A DNA stretch of 64,000 nucleotides, taken from the NCBI RefSeq assembly GCF_000241465.1, contig NZ_JH584235.1, positions 1,981,333-2,045,332 of the forward strand, read 5' to 3'. This document shows positions 41,671-50,252 of this stretch, in pieces. Made by a program: the position numbers and the translations under genes. The notes under the pieces were generated by a model. The model saw only the letters and a list, made by a program, of their open reading frames with translations, did no database searches and was not told the origin of the DNA. Source of the stretch: Sphingomonas echinoides ATCC 14820 (GTDB taxonomy: Bacteria; Pseudomonadota; Alphaproteobacteria; Sphingomonadales; Sphingomonadaceae). Position 1 is the stretch's first letter. The number at the start of each line of letters is the position of its first letter.

Positions 41671-43013
41671 GTGATCTGCTCGGCATCGGTGCAAGTGGCG
41701 TGCGCGCGTATCAGACCGCGCTGACCACCGTCTCCGAGAACATCTCGAACGCGAGTACGCCCGGCTATGCCAAGCGCACGACCGATTTGCGCGAGATCGC
41801 CCCGGCCAACAGCCTCACCGCCAACAATGCGACCACGACCGGGCAGGGCGTTTCGGTCGCCGGGGTCACGCGCGCGGCGGATTCGCTGCGCGCGGCCGAT
41901 GTGCGCAACGCAAGTGCCGACCTCGCGCGGAGCGAAACCGGCATTGCCTGGCTCGACCGGATCGAGACGGCGTTGACCGGCAACCAGTTGGGCGATCGCC
42001 TGACCGGGTTCTTCAATGCCGCCAAAGCCGTCGCCGCCGACCCGACCTCGACGACACCGCGCAGCGCGCTGCTCGAACAGGCCAGCGCGGTTGCGAACAG
42101 CTTTACCGCGACCGGCAAGGCGCTCAACAATCTCGATGCCGATGTGGACGCCACGGCCGACAATGCCGTTGCCACGCTCAACACGCTCGGTGCCTCGCTC
42201 GCCAAGGTGAATGAGGGGCTCGGCCGCGTCACGCCCGGATCGAATGGTGCCGCGCAATTGGCCGATCAGCGCGATGCCATCCTGGATCAGATCAGCGCCA
42301 TCTCCGATATCACGGTGACGACCGATTCGGTCGGGCGCGCAACGGTCAAACTCGGCAATGCCGGGGGTCCTACCTTCGTTGAAGCCAATCAGGCGGCCAG
42401 CGTCACCTTCGCGCGCGGTACCGATGGCACGGTGTCCTTTGCCGTCCATACGCAGCAAGCGGTTTCGACCGTCACGCCCAATGGCGGCGCGCTCGCCGGT
42501 GTCATCGATGGCGCGGCCCGGATTGCCGATGCCCGCACCAAGCTCAACACCATCGCCACCGCCTTTACCGATGGCGTCAATGCCGTGCAGGCGCAGGGCA
42601 ACGATCTCGATGGCAAAAGCGGGGCTGCATTGTTCACGGTTGGCACCACGCCGACCGACATTTCGCTGTCGCTCACCGATCCGCGCGGTGTCGCCGCCGC
42701 CGGGGCGGGCAAGGGCGTGCGCGACAACAGCAATCTCGCCAATCTCGATACGCTGCGCACGAGCGGCGCGTTCGAAGCCAACACGACCGCTTTGATTTCC
42801 AGCAACGCATCGACGCTCGCCAATCGCAAGCAAGTCGCCGATGCGCAAAGCGCGATTCGCGACAATGCGGTTGCCGCGCGCGATGCCGTGTCGGGCGTCA
42901 ATCTCGACAGCGAAGCGGTCGACCTGCTGCGCTTCCAGCAAGCCTATCAGGCATCGAGCCGGGTGATCCAGGTCGCGCGCGACACGCTGCAGTCGATTTT
43001 CGATATCCACTAG
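41667..43013 (+). CDS. flgK: Hook-filament junction protein FlgK
   Basis: HAP1 protein at the hook tip. 448 residues. Seen: IGASGVRAYQTALTTVSENI and NASTPGYAKR at the start and the C-terminal SEAVDLLRFQQAYQASSRVI. GTG start overlaps the flgJ stop (GTGA). Shorter than the enterobacterial protein, with a reduced central domain. Confidence 0.92.
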   Translation: MSDLLGIGASGVRAYQTALTTVSENISNASTPGYAKRTTDLREIAPANSLTANNATTTGQGVSVAGVTRAADSLRAADVRNASADLARSETGIAWLDRIETALTGNQLGDRLTGFFNAAKAVAADPTSTTPRSALLEQASAVANSFTATGKALNNLDADVDATADNAVATLNTLGASLAKVNEGLGRVTPGSNGAAQLADQRDAILDQISAISDITVTTDSVGRATVKLGNAGGPTFVEANQAASVTFARGTDGTVSFAVHTQQAVSTVTPNGGALAGVIDGAARIADARTKLNTIATAFTDGVNAVQAQGNDLDGKSGAALFTVGTTPTDISLSLTDPRGVAAAGAGKGVRDNSNLANLDTLRTSGAFEANTTALISSNASTLANRKQVADAQSAIRDNAVAARDAVSGVNLDSEAVDLLRFQQAYQASSRVIQVARDTLQSIFDIH

Positions 43014-43021
43014 AGGCCGCC

Positions 43022-43942
43022 ATGCAAATCGGGACCAGCCAATTCTACGCCACCGGCGCATCGCAGCTCGGCAAGCTGTCAGCGCAGGCGGACACGCTCA
43101 ACACCCAGATCGCGACGGGCAAGAAGATCACCGCGCCCTCACAGGACGTGGTGGCCTATAATCGCCTCAGCTCGATCAAACAGGCCAATGCCGACAACAC
43201 CGCTTATGCCAGCAATATCAGCCTCGCAAAGTCGTTGCTGCAGCAATCCGACACGACGCTCACCGCCGTCACCTCGCAGCTCCAGCGTGCCGCCGAGCTA
43301 ACCACCCAGGCGGCCAACGGCACGCTGAACGACGCCAATCGCAAGGCGATCGCGACCGAGTTGCAAAGCATCCGCGACGATCTGGTGAATTTGGCGGGAA
43401 CGACCGATGCGCGCGGCCAGCCGCTGTTCGCGGCGGCGACGGGCAAGGGCGCGGTCACCCAGGCGGCGGACGGGACCGTCACGTTCGATGGAACCGGCGA
43501 AGTCCCCGCGATTCCCGTGGGCGACGGCACCGATGTCCGCGCGACCGACAGCGCGCAGCGCGTGTTTGGCGGGATCTCAGACGGCAAGGGCGGCACGACC
43601 GATATTTTCGCGGTCTTGTCGACCTACATCTCGGCGCTCAACGCGGGTGGCACGGCAACCGCCTCCGCCGCATCGGGCACCGCCGCGACCGCGATTCAGT
43701 CGGCGCTCAACCAGGTATCGGACGTGCAGGGTTCGGTCGGTGCGCGCGCCGCCCGGCTCGATATCGTCTCGTCGCAAGCGACCGATGCCGCAGGCGCACG
43801 CGAAGTGGACCGCACCGCGCTTGAGGATACCGATATTTCCACCGCGATCGTCGACCTGCAAAAAACGATGACGATCCTGCAGGCAACGCAGGCGAGCTTC
43901 ACCAAGCTCGGCCAGCTTTCGCTGTTCGACTATCTGAAATGA
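43022..43942 (+). CDS. flgL: Hook-filament junction protein FlgL
   Basis: HAP3 protein, flagellin-like. 306 residues. Seen: N-terminal coil SQLGKLSAQADTLNTQIATG, KKITAPSQDVVAYNRL, and C-terminal TDISTAIVDLQKTMTILQAT. Last gene of the flgB operon; about 130 bases to motA, in which a weak GG-N10-GC (43993-44006) is the only promoter-like signal. Confidence 0.9.
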   Translation: MQIGTSQFYATGASQLGKLSAQADTLNTQIATGKKITAPSQDVVAYNRLSSIKQANADNTAYASNISLAKSLLQQSDTTLTAVTSQLQRAAELTTQAANGTLNDANRKAIATELQSIRDDLVNLAGTTDARGQPLFAAATGKGAVTQAADGTVTFDGTGEVPAIPVGDGTDVRATDSAQRVFGGISDGKGGTTDIFAVLSTYISALNAGGTATASAASGTAATAIQSALNQVSDVQGSVGARAARLDIVSSQATDAAGAREVDRTALEDTDISTAIVDLQKTMTILQATQASFTKLGQLSLFDYLK

Positions 43943-44070
43943 CGGCGCGCGCAGCGCGGTCGAACAAAAATACCCTGCGTGGTTAACCGATTGGCGACGT
44001 ATCCGCGCTAACCCTCAGAAATACCGCACGCCTTCTGTAGGGCGGGCCAAAAAGGGGTACCCCGCGACTC

Positions 44071-44934
44071 ATGTTTCCCGTCATCGGCATCGTCGTCCTT
44101 CTTGTGATGATCTTCGGCGGCTTCGCGATCACCGGCGGCGCGCTCGGCCCGGTGATGGAAGCGATTCCGCACGAAATGCTGATCATCGGCGGTGCCGCGG
44201 TCGGCGCGCTGATCATCGGCAATTCGATGAAGGAACTGAAGGCGCTGGGCGGCGGCCTGATGAAGGTGTTCAAGGGCCCCAAATATAAGAAACAGGATTA
44301 TCTCGACGTCATCTTCCTGGTGTCGAAGCTGATGAAGATGCTGCGCACCGAAGGGCCGATCGCGCTGGAGCCGCATGTCGAGGATCCCAAATCCTCCGCC
44401 GTCTTCGCCGAATATCCGCGCCTGCTCGCCGACCACACGCTGGTCAACCTGATCGCCGACACGCTGCGGCTCGTCGTCGTCTCGTCGGGCACGCTCGACG
44501 TCCATGCGGTCGAGGACGTGATGGATAATATGATCAAGACGCATCACCACGAAGTCGAAGGCCCGCAGGGCACGATCGCGACGCTGGCCGATGCGCTGCC
44601 CGCCCTCGGCATCGTCGCGGCGGTGCTGGGCGTGGTCAAGACGATGGGCTCGATCGACAAACCGCCCGCGATCCTGGGCGCGATGATCGGGTCGGCGCTG
44701 GTCGGCACCTTCATGGGCGTGCTGCTGGCATACGGTATCGTCGCCCCGCTCGCCAACCGGCTGAAGCAGGTCATCGAGGCCGATGCCGCAATCTATCACG
44801 TCGTCAAGCAGATCATCATCGCCTCGCTCCACGGTCACCCGCAACCGCTCGTCATCGAAGCCGCCCGCTCGGGCATCGCGCACTCGAACCAACCCGGCTT
44901 CGCCGAAGTGTTCGACGGTCTGCGGGGGCGGTAA
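44071..44934 (+). CDS. motA: Flagellar motor stator protein MotA
   Basis: Ion-channel subunit of the motor. 287 residues with four helices: two at the N-terminus (1-22, 32-52), then a cytoplasmic domain (LADHTLVNLIADTLRLVVVS) and two late helices (ALGIVAAVLGVVKTMGSI, GSALVGTFMGVLLAYGIVAP). The proline and charged residues used in torque generation appear present. Followed by a palindrome-filled gap before motB. Confidence 0.93.
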   Translation: MFPVIGIVVLLVMIFGGFAITGGALGPVMEAIPHEMLIIGGAAVGALIIGNSMKELKALGGGLMKVFKGPKYKKQDYLDVIFLVSKLMKMLRTEGPIALEPHVEDPKSSAVFAEYPRLLADHTLVNLIADTLRLVVVSSGTLDVHAVEDVMDNMIKTHHHEVEGPQGTIATLADALPALGIVAAVLGVVKTMGSIDKPPAILGAMIGSALVGTFMGVLLAYGIVAPLANRLKQVIEADAAIYHVVKQIIIASLHGHPQPLVIEAARSGIAHSNQPGFAEVFDGLRGR

Positions 44935-44943
44935 GCGTGGCCC

Positions 44944-45160
44944 GGTTCACGCGGAGGCGCGGAGACGCGGAGAAGAAGGGGGTTTCGCGCAGAGGCGCAG
45001 AGGACGCCGAGAGGATGCTCGCCGTCGCGCCAACGGCGCATAAAAACGCCGGTCAAAAAGGTGGAGCCGCGCTAACGCGCGGGCGCGCGCCTTTGCGTCC
45101 TCTGCGCCTCTGCGCGAACCCATTCTTCGGTCTCCGCGCCTCCGCGCCTCCGCGTGAACC
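44944..45160. repeat. Nested double palindrome, family E, copy 2, between motA and motB
   Basis: Outer arms begin GGTTCACGCGGAGGCGCGGA at 44944 and end with the complement at 45125-45160. Inner arms (44981-45007 and 45095-45120; GGTTTCGCGCAGAGGCGCAG opens the left one) are about 26 bases and nearly perfect. It separates motA from motB, which are usually adjacent, and would fold strongly in a shared transcript. Confidence 0.82.
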
Positions 45161-45187
45161 CACCGTCTCCGCGCCGGGGGCCCGCTA

Positions 45188-46096
45188 ATGGCCACCGCAC
45201 GCGCGCCGCATGGCACCAATTTGCCGCCCAAGATCATCTACAAGAAGATCTATATCGAAGGGCATGGCGGTCATCACGGCGGGGCGTGGAAGGTCGCTTA
45301 TGCCGATTTCGTGACGGCGATGATGGCGTTCTTCCTGCTGATGTGGCTGCTTGGCGCAACCAACGAAAAACAGCGCAAGGCGCTCGCCGACTATTTCTCG
45401 CCGACGCTGGTGCAGCTGAAGGAAAACAGCGCGGGCTCGATGGGCCTGTTCGGCGGATCTTCGATCACCGACCAGGACAATTACCAGCACAAGGCATCGC
45501 AGACCGGCACGCGCTCCATGACGGTGCCGGCCGATGCGGTCGGTGGCGCACAGGTCGGCACCGGACAGAAGGGCACACTCAAGGATCGCGCCGCGCTGTC
45601 GGCCGAGGACCGCAAGAATTTCGAGACGATGAAGCGCCAGATGGCGCGCGCAATGGCGGCGACGCCCAATCTCGCCAAGCTGTCCAACCATGTCCGCTTC
45701 GTCCAGACGCGCGATGGCTTGCGGATCGATCTGCTCGACGATGCCGATTATTCGATGTTCGACCTGGGCACGACGCAGCTTGAACCGCGCGCTTCGGCGC
45801 TGATCGGTCTGGTCGCGCAAACGATCAAGGACACCGAAAACCCGATCATGATCCGCGGCCATACCGACAGCCTCGGCTATGGCGATCCGCTGGCGATGAA
45901 CAACTGGATGCTGTCGAGTGCGCGCGCCGAGGCAACGCGGCGACGGCTGGCCGCAGGCGGTATTGGCGAAACGCGCTTCAATCGCATTGAGGGCGTTGCC
46001 GACCGCGAACCGATCATCAAGGGCAACGCTGCCGATCCGCGCAATCGCCGCGTTGCGATCACCTTGCTGTACCGCGCAACCAGCTTCGGTCAGTGA
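45188..46096 (+). CDS. motB: Flagellar motor stator protein MotB
   Basis: Peptidoglycan-anchored stator subunit. 302 residues: a cytoplasmic N-terminus, one helix YADFVTAMMAFFLLMWLLG with the proton-binding Asp40, a plug region, and a C-terminal OmpA-like domain (IMIRGHTDSLGY, NNWMLSSARAEATRRRL). Its stop overlaps the next gene (GTGA). Confidence 0.93.
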   Translation: MATARAPHGTNLPPKIIYKKIYIEGHGGHHGGAWKVAYADFVTAMMAFFLLMWLLGATNEKQRKALADYFSPTLVQLKENSAGSMGLFGGSSITDQDNYQHKASQTGTRSMTVPADAVGGAQVGTGQKGTLKDRAALSAEDRKNFETMKRQMARAMAATPNLAKLSNHVRFVQTRDGLRIDLLDDADYSMFDLGTTQLEPRASALIGLVAQTIKDTENPIMIRGHTDSLGYGDPLAMNNWMLSSARAEATRRRLAAGGIGETRFNRIEGVADREPIIKGNAADPRNRRVAITLLYRATSFGQ

Positions 46097-47487
46097 CAGT
46101 CGCAGCGAACCCGACCCAGAAGAGTGTCACATGGGGCGTGCAGGCCACGCTCGGCGTGTTTCTTCTCTATGGATTGACTGCACTGCCCGATTTCGACGCG
46201 CGCTGGGGCGTTTCGCTCGCCAGTATCGTGGTGGCCCTGGGCTGGATCGTGCTGGCGGCAGTCGGGTTTCAGCTGTTGCGCGATCCGCCTGCGCGGCTGC
46301 CGGTCACCGCATTGGCGACGGCGCTGATCGTCGTTCGCGTGACCTTTGCCTTATTCGCCGTTGGGCGGACCTCGACGGGCGACCCGAATAGCTATCTCAA
46401 TTTGGCCAAGGGCCTGCTGGCGGGCGAGGGCCTGGTCATTCACGAGCCGTATTTCGGCAGTGCCTGGTATGCGCTGTTTCCGCCGCTTTATCCCCTCCTT
46501 TTAGCCGGATGGGGCGCGTTTGCCGGGTTCGCCACACCTTCGGTGCTCGCGCTCGGCACCCTGATCGATGGCGCTGCGGCGTGGTTGATCGTCCTATTGG
46601 GGAACCGGCTCGGCAGCGCGGTCGCGGGGCGACGTGCGGCGTGGCTTTATCTGCTGTGGCCGTCCGTACTGTTTTCGGCACCGCTCGCGCAAAAGGAGGG
46701 GCTGTGCGTGCTGCTGATCCTGGCGCTGGCGCTGGCGTGGATCGATCGTCGATCCGGCTGGCGCGGCGCGCTCGCGCTGGGGCTTCCGGCCGGGCTGCTC
46801 GCTTTGACCCAGCCGGGCGAAGCCCCGCTCGCCGCGCTGTTCGGCCTGGTGCTGGTGCGCCGGATCGGGCTGTGGCCAATGCTTGCGGCGGGGCTGCGCG
46901 GCGCGCTCGTCACCGTGGTGGTGCTGCTGCCATGGTGGATCCGCAACGCAATCGTCTTCCACGCCTTCGTGCCGCTGACCACCGCCGGCGGTGCCAGCCT
47001 GTGGATCGGCAACAACCCTGATGCCACGGGCAATTGGGAGCCGCCACCCGCCAGCCTGAAGGGCATACCCGAACTCGCTTATGGCAAGCGGATCAGCGCA
47101 CTCGCACGCATTTGGATCGAAACGCATCCGGTCGCCTTTCTCCGGCTGACCGTCACCAAGCTGTTGCGCGCCTGCGGCATTGCCGAATTCGGGATCAATC
47201 GCCTGGTGGCAATGGGCCCACCCTTCCCACGTGCGCTGGCGGCGGCGTTGTGGCCGCTGGCGCAAGGGGCGCATCTGGCGATGCTCGCCGTCGCCGCGCT
47301 GCGGCTTGGGCGAGTTCCGTTCACGTTGATCCTGCTGATCGCCGCCTGCGGACTGCAATGCGGCCTGTTCGGCATGTGGTTCGAATTTGGCGAACGCCAC
47401 CGCGACTTCGCCACGCCCTTCCTGTTGCTGGCTTTGTGTTGGTCGTTCGCCGCGACGCCGGTTGAGAAGCTGCGCGCAAAGCCCTAG
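46093..47487 (+). CDS. GT-C type membrane glycosyltransferase-like protein
   Basis: 464 residues with about 10-12 helices. Seen: a first extracytoplasmic loop with TSTGDPNSYLNLAKGLLAGE (acidic Asp as in GT39/GT-C enzymes), a WWIRNAIVF motif near 283, and a late helix bundle. GTG 46093 overlaps the motB stop, so it is translated from the motility transcript. Could glycosylate flagellin or envelope lipids; not determinable here. Confidence 0.72.
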   Translation: MTVAANPTQKSVTWGVQATLGVFLLYGLTALPDFDARWGVSLASIVVALGWIVLAAVGFQLLRDPPARLPVTALATALIVVRVTFALFAVGRTSTGDPNSYLNLAKGLLAGEGLVIHEPYFGSAWYALFPPLYPLLLAGWGAFAGFATPSVLALGTLIDGAAAWLIVLLGNRLGSAVAGRRAAWLYLLWPSVLFSAPLAQKEGLCVLLILALALAWIDRRSGWRGALALGLPAGLLALTQPGEAPLAALFGLVLVRRIGLWPMLAAGLRGALVTVVVLLPWWIRNAIVFHAFVPLTTAGGASLWIGNNPDATGNWEPPPASLKGIPELAYGKRISALARIWIETHPVAFLRLTVTKLLRACGIAEFGINRLVAMGPPFPRALAAALWPLAQGAHLAMLAVAALRLGRVPFTLILLIAACGLQCGLFGMWFEFGERHRDFATPFLLLALCWSFAATPVEKLRAKP

Positions 47488-47496
47488 CTTAAGCGC

Positions 47497-48630
47497 GTGA
47501 GCAACGCCGTCACCGCCCGTATCGCCGATGGCGTCTGCGCTATCCCGGCGGAGGCATGGGATGCGTGCGCCGGCCCTGACAATCCGTTCATCAGCCACGC
47601 CTTCCTGTCGATCCTCGAACGCTCGGGTAGCGCCCGCGCGCGCACTGGCTGGCAACCCATTCCGATCATCGTCGATGGGGCTGATGGCCAACCCGCCGCG
47701 ATCGCCCCGGCTTATGCCAAGAGCCACAGCCAGGGCGAATATGTGTTCGACCATGCCTGGGCCGACGCATGGGAGCGGGCGGGTGGCAGCTATTACCCCA
47801 AGCTGCAGGTCGCGGTGCCCTTCACCCCCGCGCCGGGCCCGCGGCTGTTGCTGCGCGACCCCGCACAAGCCCCCGCGCTGATCGCCGCGATCGAGGCGGT
47901 GACCGACCAGCACGGCCTGTCCTCGGCGCATGCGACCTTCGTCTGTCCCGATCAACTCCCCGCCTTTGAGGCGGCAGGCTGGCTGATCCGCGAGGGCACG
48001 CAGTTCCACTGGCAGAATCAGGGCTACGGTGCCTTCGACGATTTCCTGGGCGAGCTCGCCAGCCGCAAGCGCAAGGCGATCCGCAAGGAACGCAGCGGCG
48101 CGATCGAAGGGCTGACGATCCGCCATGTGTCCGGCAGCGACATCACCGAAGCCGATTGGGATGCCTTTTGGGTGTTCTATCAGGACACGGGCGCGCGCAA
48201 ATGGGGCCAGCCCTATCTGACACGCCAATTCTTCTCGTTGCTGGGCGAGGCCATGCCCGACCAAGTTCTGCTGATCTTCGCCGAACGCGACGGGCGACCG
48301 ATTGCGGGCGCGCTCAACCTGATCGGCACCGATACGCTCTACGGCCGCTATTGGGGCTGTACCGAGGAAGTGCCCTTCCTCCACTTCGAACTCTGTTATT
48401 ATCAGGCGATCGATGCCGCCATCGCGCGCGGGCTCAAGACGGTCGAGGCGGGGGCGCAAGGCGAACACAAGCTGGCGCGCGGCTATGTGCCCGTGCCGAC
48501 ATGGTCAGCGCATTATATTCCGGACCTGGGCTTCCGCCGCGCCATCGCCGATTTTCTGGTCCGCGAGCGCGAGTCGGTCGAATCCGACCAGGAATTCCTT
48601 GGCGCGATGACGCCGTTCAAGCGCGGTTAG
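47497..48630 (+). CDS. GNAT/FemAB-like acyltransferase (DUF482 type)
   Basis: 377-residue soluble protein of the group often labelled peptidogalycan biosynthesis protein. Seen: SHAFLSILERSG, YVFDHAWADAWERAGGSYYP, RKAIRKERSGAIEG and GRYWGCTEEVPFLHFELCYY, all conserved in this family, with a FemAB-like double acyltransferase layout. Convergent with the gene at 48627, overlapping by 4 bases. Substrate unknown. Confidence 0.78.
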   Translation: MSNAVTARIADGVCAIPAEAWDACAGPDNPFISHAFLSILERSGSARARTGWQPIPIIVDGADGQPAAIAPAYAKSHSQGEYVFDHAWADAWERAGGSYYPKLQVAVPFTPAPGPRLLLRDPAQAPALIAAIEAVTDQHGLSSAHATFVCPDQLPAFEAAGWLIREGTQFHWQNQGYGAFDDFLGELASRKRKAIRKERSGAIEGLTIRHVSGSDITEADWDAFWVFYQDTGARKWGQPYLTRQFFSLLGEAMPDQVLLIFAERDGRPIAGALNLIGTDTLYGRYWGCTEEVPFLHFELCYYQAIDAAIARGLKTVEAGAQGEHKLARGYVPVPTWSAHYIPDLGFRRAIADFLVRERESVESDQEFLGAMTPFKRG

Positions 48631-50243
48631 AACGGCGTCGGCACCGGGCGAATGCGCGGGCGCAGCGCTTCGTCGCTGATCTTGATCCCCGGCGCACCGT
48701 GATCGACGCGGTACAGCACGCTCGTCCCGTCGCGCCAGATCGGCACCAGCCCGGCGTTGAACTTGGGATCATAAGCGGGCGGGCGGATCAGCCAGACATA
48801 GTCGAAGGCGTCGCGCGGGAAGCGCGCCATCGCGCGGCTGATCGGCCGCCACCATTCGCGCGGGCATTGCACGCTGGTCACGATCTGCGACGGATCGTGC
48901 GAGAAGCGACCGGCCGGCAGATAGCGCGTCGTCAGCAATTGCGCGCCCGCCATCGACCATTGGTCGTTGGTATAGGCCATCTTCCGCTCGAGCGCGATCG
49001 CCGACAAATGTTCGAGCCGCGTCATCGTCCACGGGCTGCCGCATTCGGTGCCGATGAAGGTGACCAGCCGCGCGCCGACCGGCAGATGATCGAGCGCCTT
49101 CAGCTCGCGATCATAATCATCGGCGAACATCCAGAAGCTGACCGTCCCCGCCGCGATCCGCACCAGGAAAAACGCCAGCCCCGCCGCCGCCAGCGTCGCA
49201 CTGCCGCGAATCGACAAGCCCTTTTTGGGGCGCACTGCGATGATCGCGATGCCGAGCATGAACGGGGCAAGCCGCATATCGGCATAAGCCGAGCCGAACA
49301 CGATGCGCGGCAACACGATGAACACGACGAGCAGGAACAGCGCCGACAGCCCGAGGTTGCGCGAATATTCGACATTGGGATCGCGAAAACCGCGAAACAG
49401 GATCAAATACAGCACCGCGATCGACGCGATATCGAACGCCATCCAGCGATCGCGCAATGCCATCGTCAGCCAGCCGATTTTGGCGCGCCAGTTGAACCAG
49501 TCACCAGTCTCCCCGCCGACATGCTCGCCGCTGCGCCACACCACCATCAGGATGATCGGCAACGCGAGCGGGATGCAGCCGAGCCCGGCGCGAACCCACG
49601 CCTTGATCCAGCTCATCGGCCCGCGATCGGTCCGCGCATCATGCTGGCGGACCATTTCCGCCGAACAGGCGAGCACGCCGAGCACGCCCCAGCCAAAGGT
49701 GTGACACACCCAGATCAGGCACGACAGCGGCACAAAGATCGCCGCGCGCAACCGGAAATGCCCGGTCCGCGCCAGCCGCAACCACAAGGCAAAGGCGTTG
49801 AGCGCCAATGCCATCGACAGCGCGAAGTTCACGAACCCGAACTGGAAGGCGTAACTGTACGCCAGCGGCAGCGCGAACAGCGCGGTCGGCGGAATGCGCC
49901 CATGCACCTCGCGCGCGATCCACAGGAAACCGGTAACGGTCAGCGCCGGGATCGTCATGACGATCAGCTTGACCGCCAGTTCCAGCCCGAACAGCTTGGC
50001 CAGCGGGATGATCAGGATGTCGATCCCGAGATTGCCGATCAACTGCCAGTTGAAATTATACCAGTCGGACAGCCACGGATACGCATCGCGCGACAATTGC
50101 ACGCGGTAGCGGCCCATATGGCCCGGCAAATCGACCAAGGGCGGGATTTCCGGGCGCAATAACGGGATGATCGCCACCAGCGCCATCAGCGCGACGAACG
50201 TGCGTGTCTGCCACCAGTGCAGCTTTTCGAGATCCCCCTGCAT
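48627..50243 (-). CDS. Polytopic membrane protein of unknown function
   Basis: 538 residues with about 10-12 helices and a C-terminal soluble region. The early loop HMGRYRVQLSRD after DLPG and the WQLIGNLGIDILIIPLAKLF segment give a GT-C-like feel, but no catalytic motif is certain. Downstream of, and 9 bases from, the GT-C-like paralog at 50253; the two are likely co-transcribed. Confidence 0.65.
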   Translation of the reverse strand: MQGDLEKLHWWQTRTFVALMALVAIIPLLRPEIPPLVDLPGHMGRYRVQLSRDAYPWLSDWYNFNWQLIGNLGIDILIIPLAKLFGLELAVKLIVMTIPALTVTGFLWIAREVHGRIPPTALFALPLAYSYAFQFGFVNFALSMALALNAFALWLRLARTGHFRLRAAIFVPLSCLIWVCHTFGWGVLGVLACSAEMVRQHDARTDRGPMSWIKAWVRAGLGCIPLALPIILMVVWRSGEHVGGETGDWFNWRAKIGWLTMALRDRWMAFDIASIAVLYLILFRGFRDPNVEYSRNLGLSALFLLVVFIVLPRIVFGSAYADMRLAPFMLGIAIIAVRPKKGLSIRGSATLAAAGLAFFLVRIAAGTVSFWMFADDYDRELKALDHLPVGARLVTFIGTECGSPWTMTRLEHLSAIALERKMAYTNDQWSMAGAQLLTTRYLPAGRFSHDPSQIVTSVQCPREWWRPISRAMARFPRDAFDYVWLIRPPAYDPKFNAGLVPIWRDGTSVLYRVDHGAPGIKISDEALRPRIRPVPTPF

Positions 50244-50252
50244 TTGCGGCTC

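Noticed and set aside
43992..44006. Possible sigma-54 promoter before motA
   Set aside because: GG-N10-GC is present but the -12 region reads CCGC and the -24 flank is off, so it is likely chance in GC-rich DNA.
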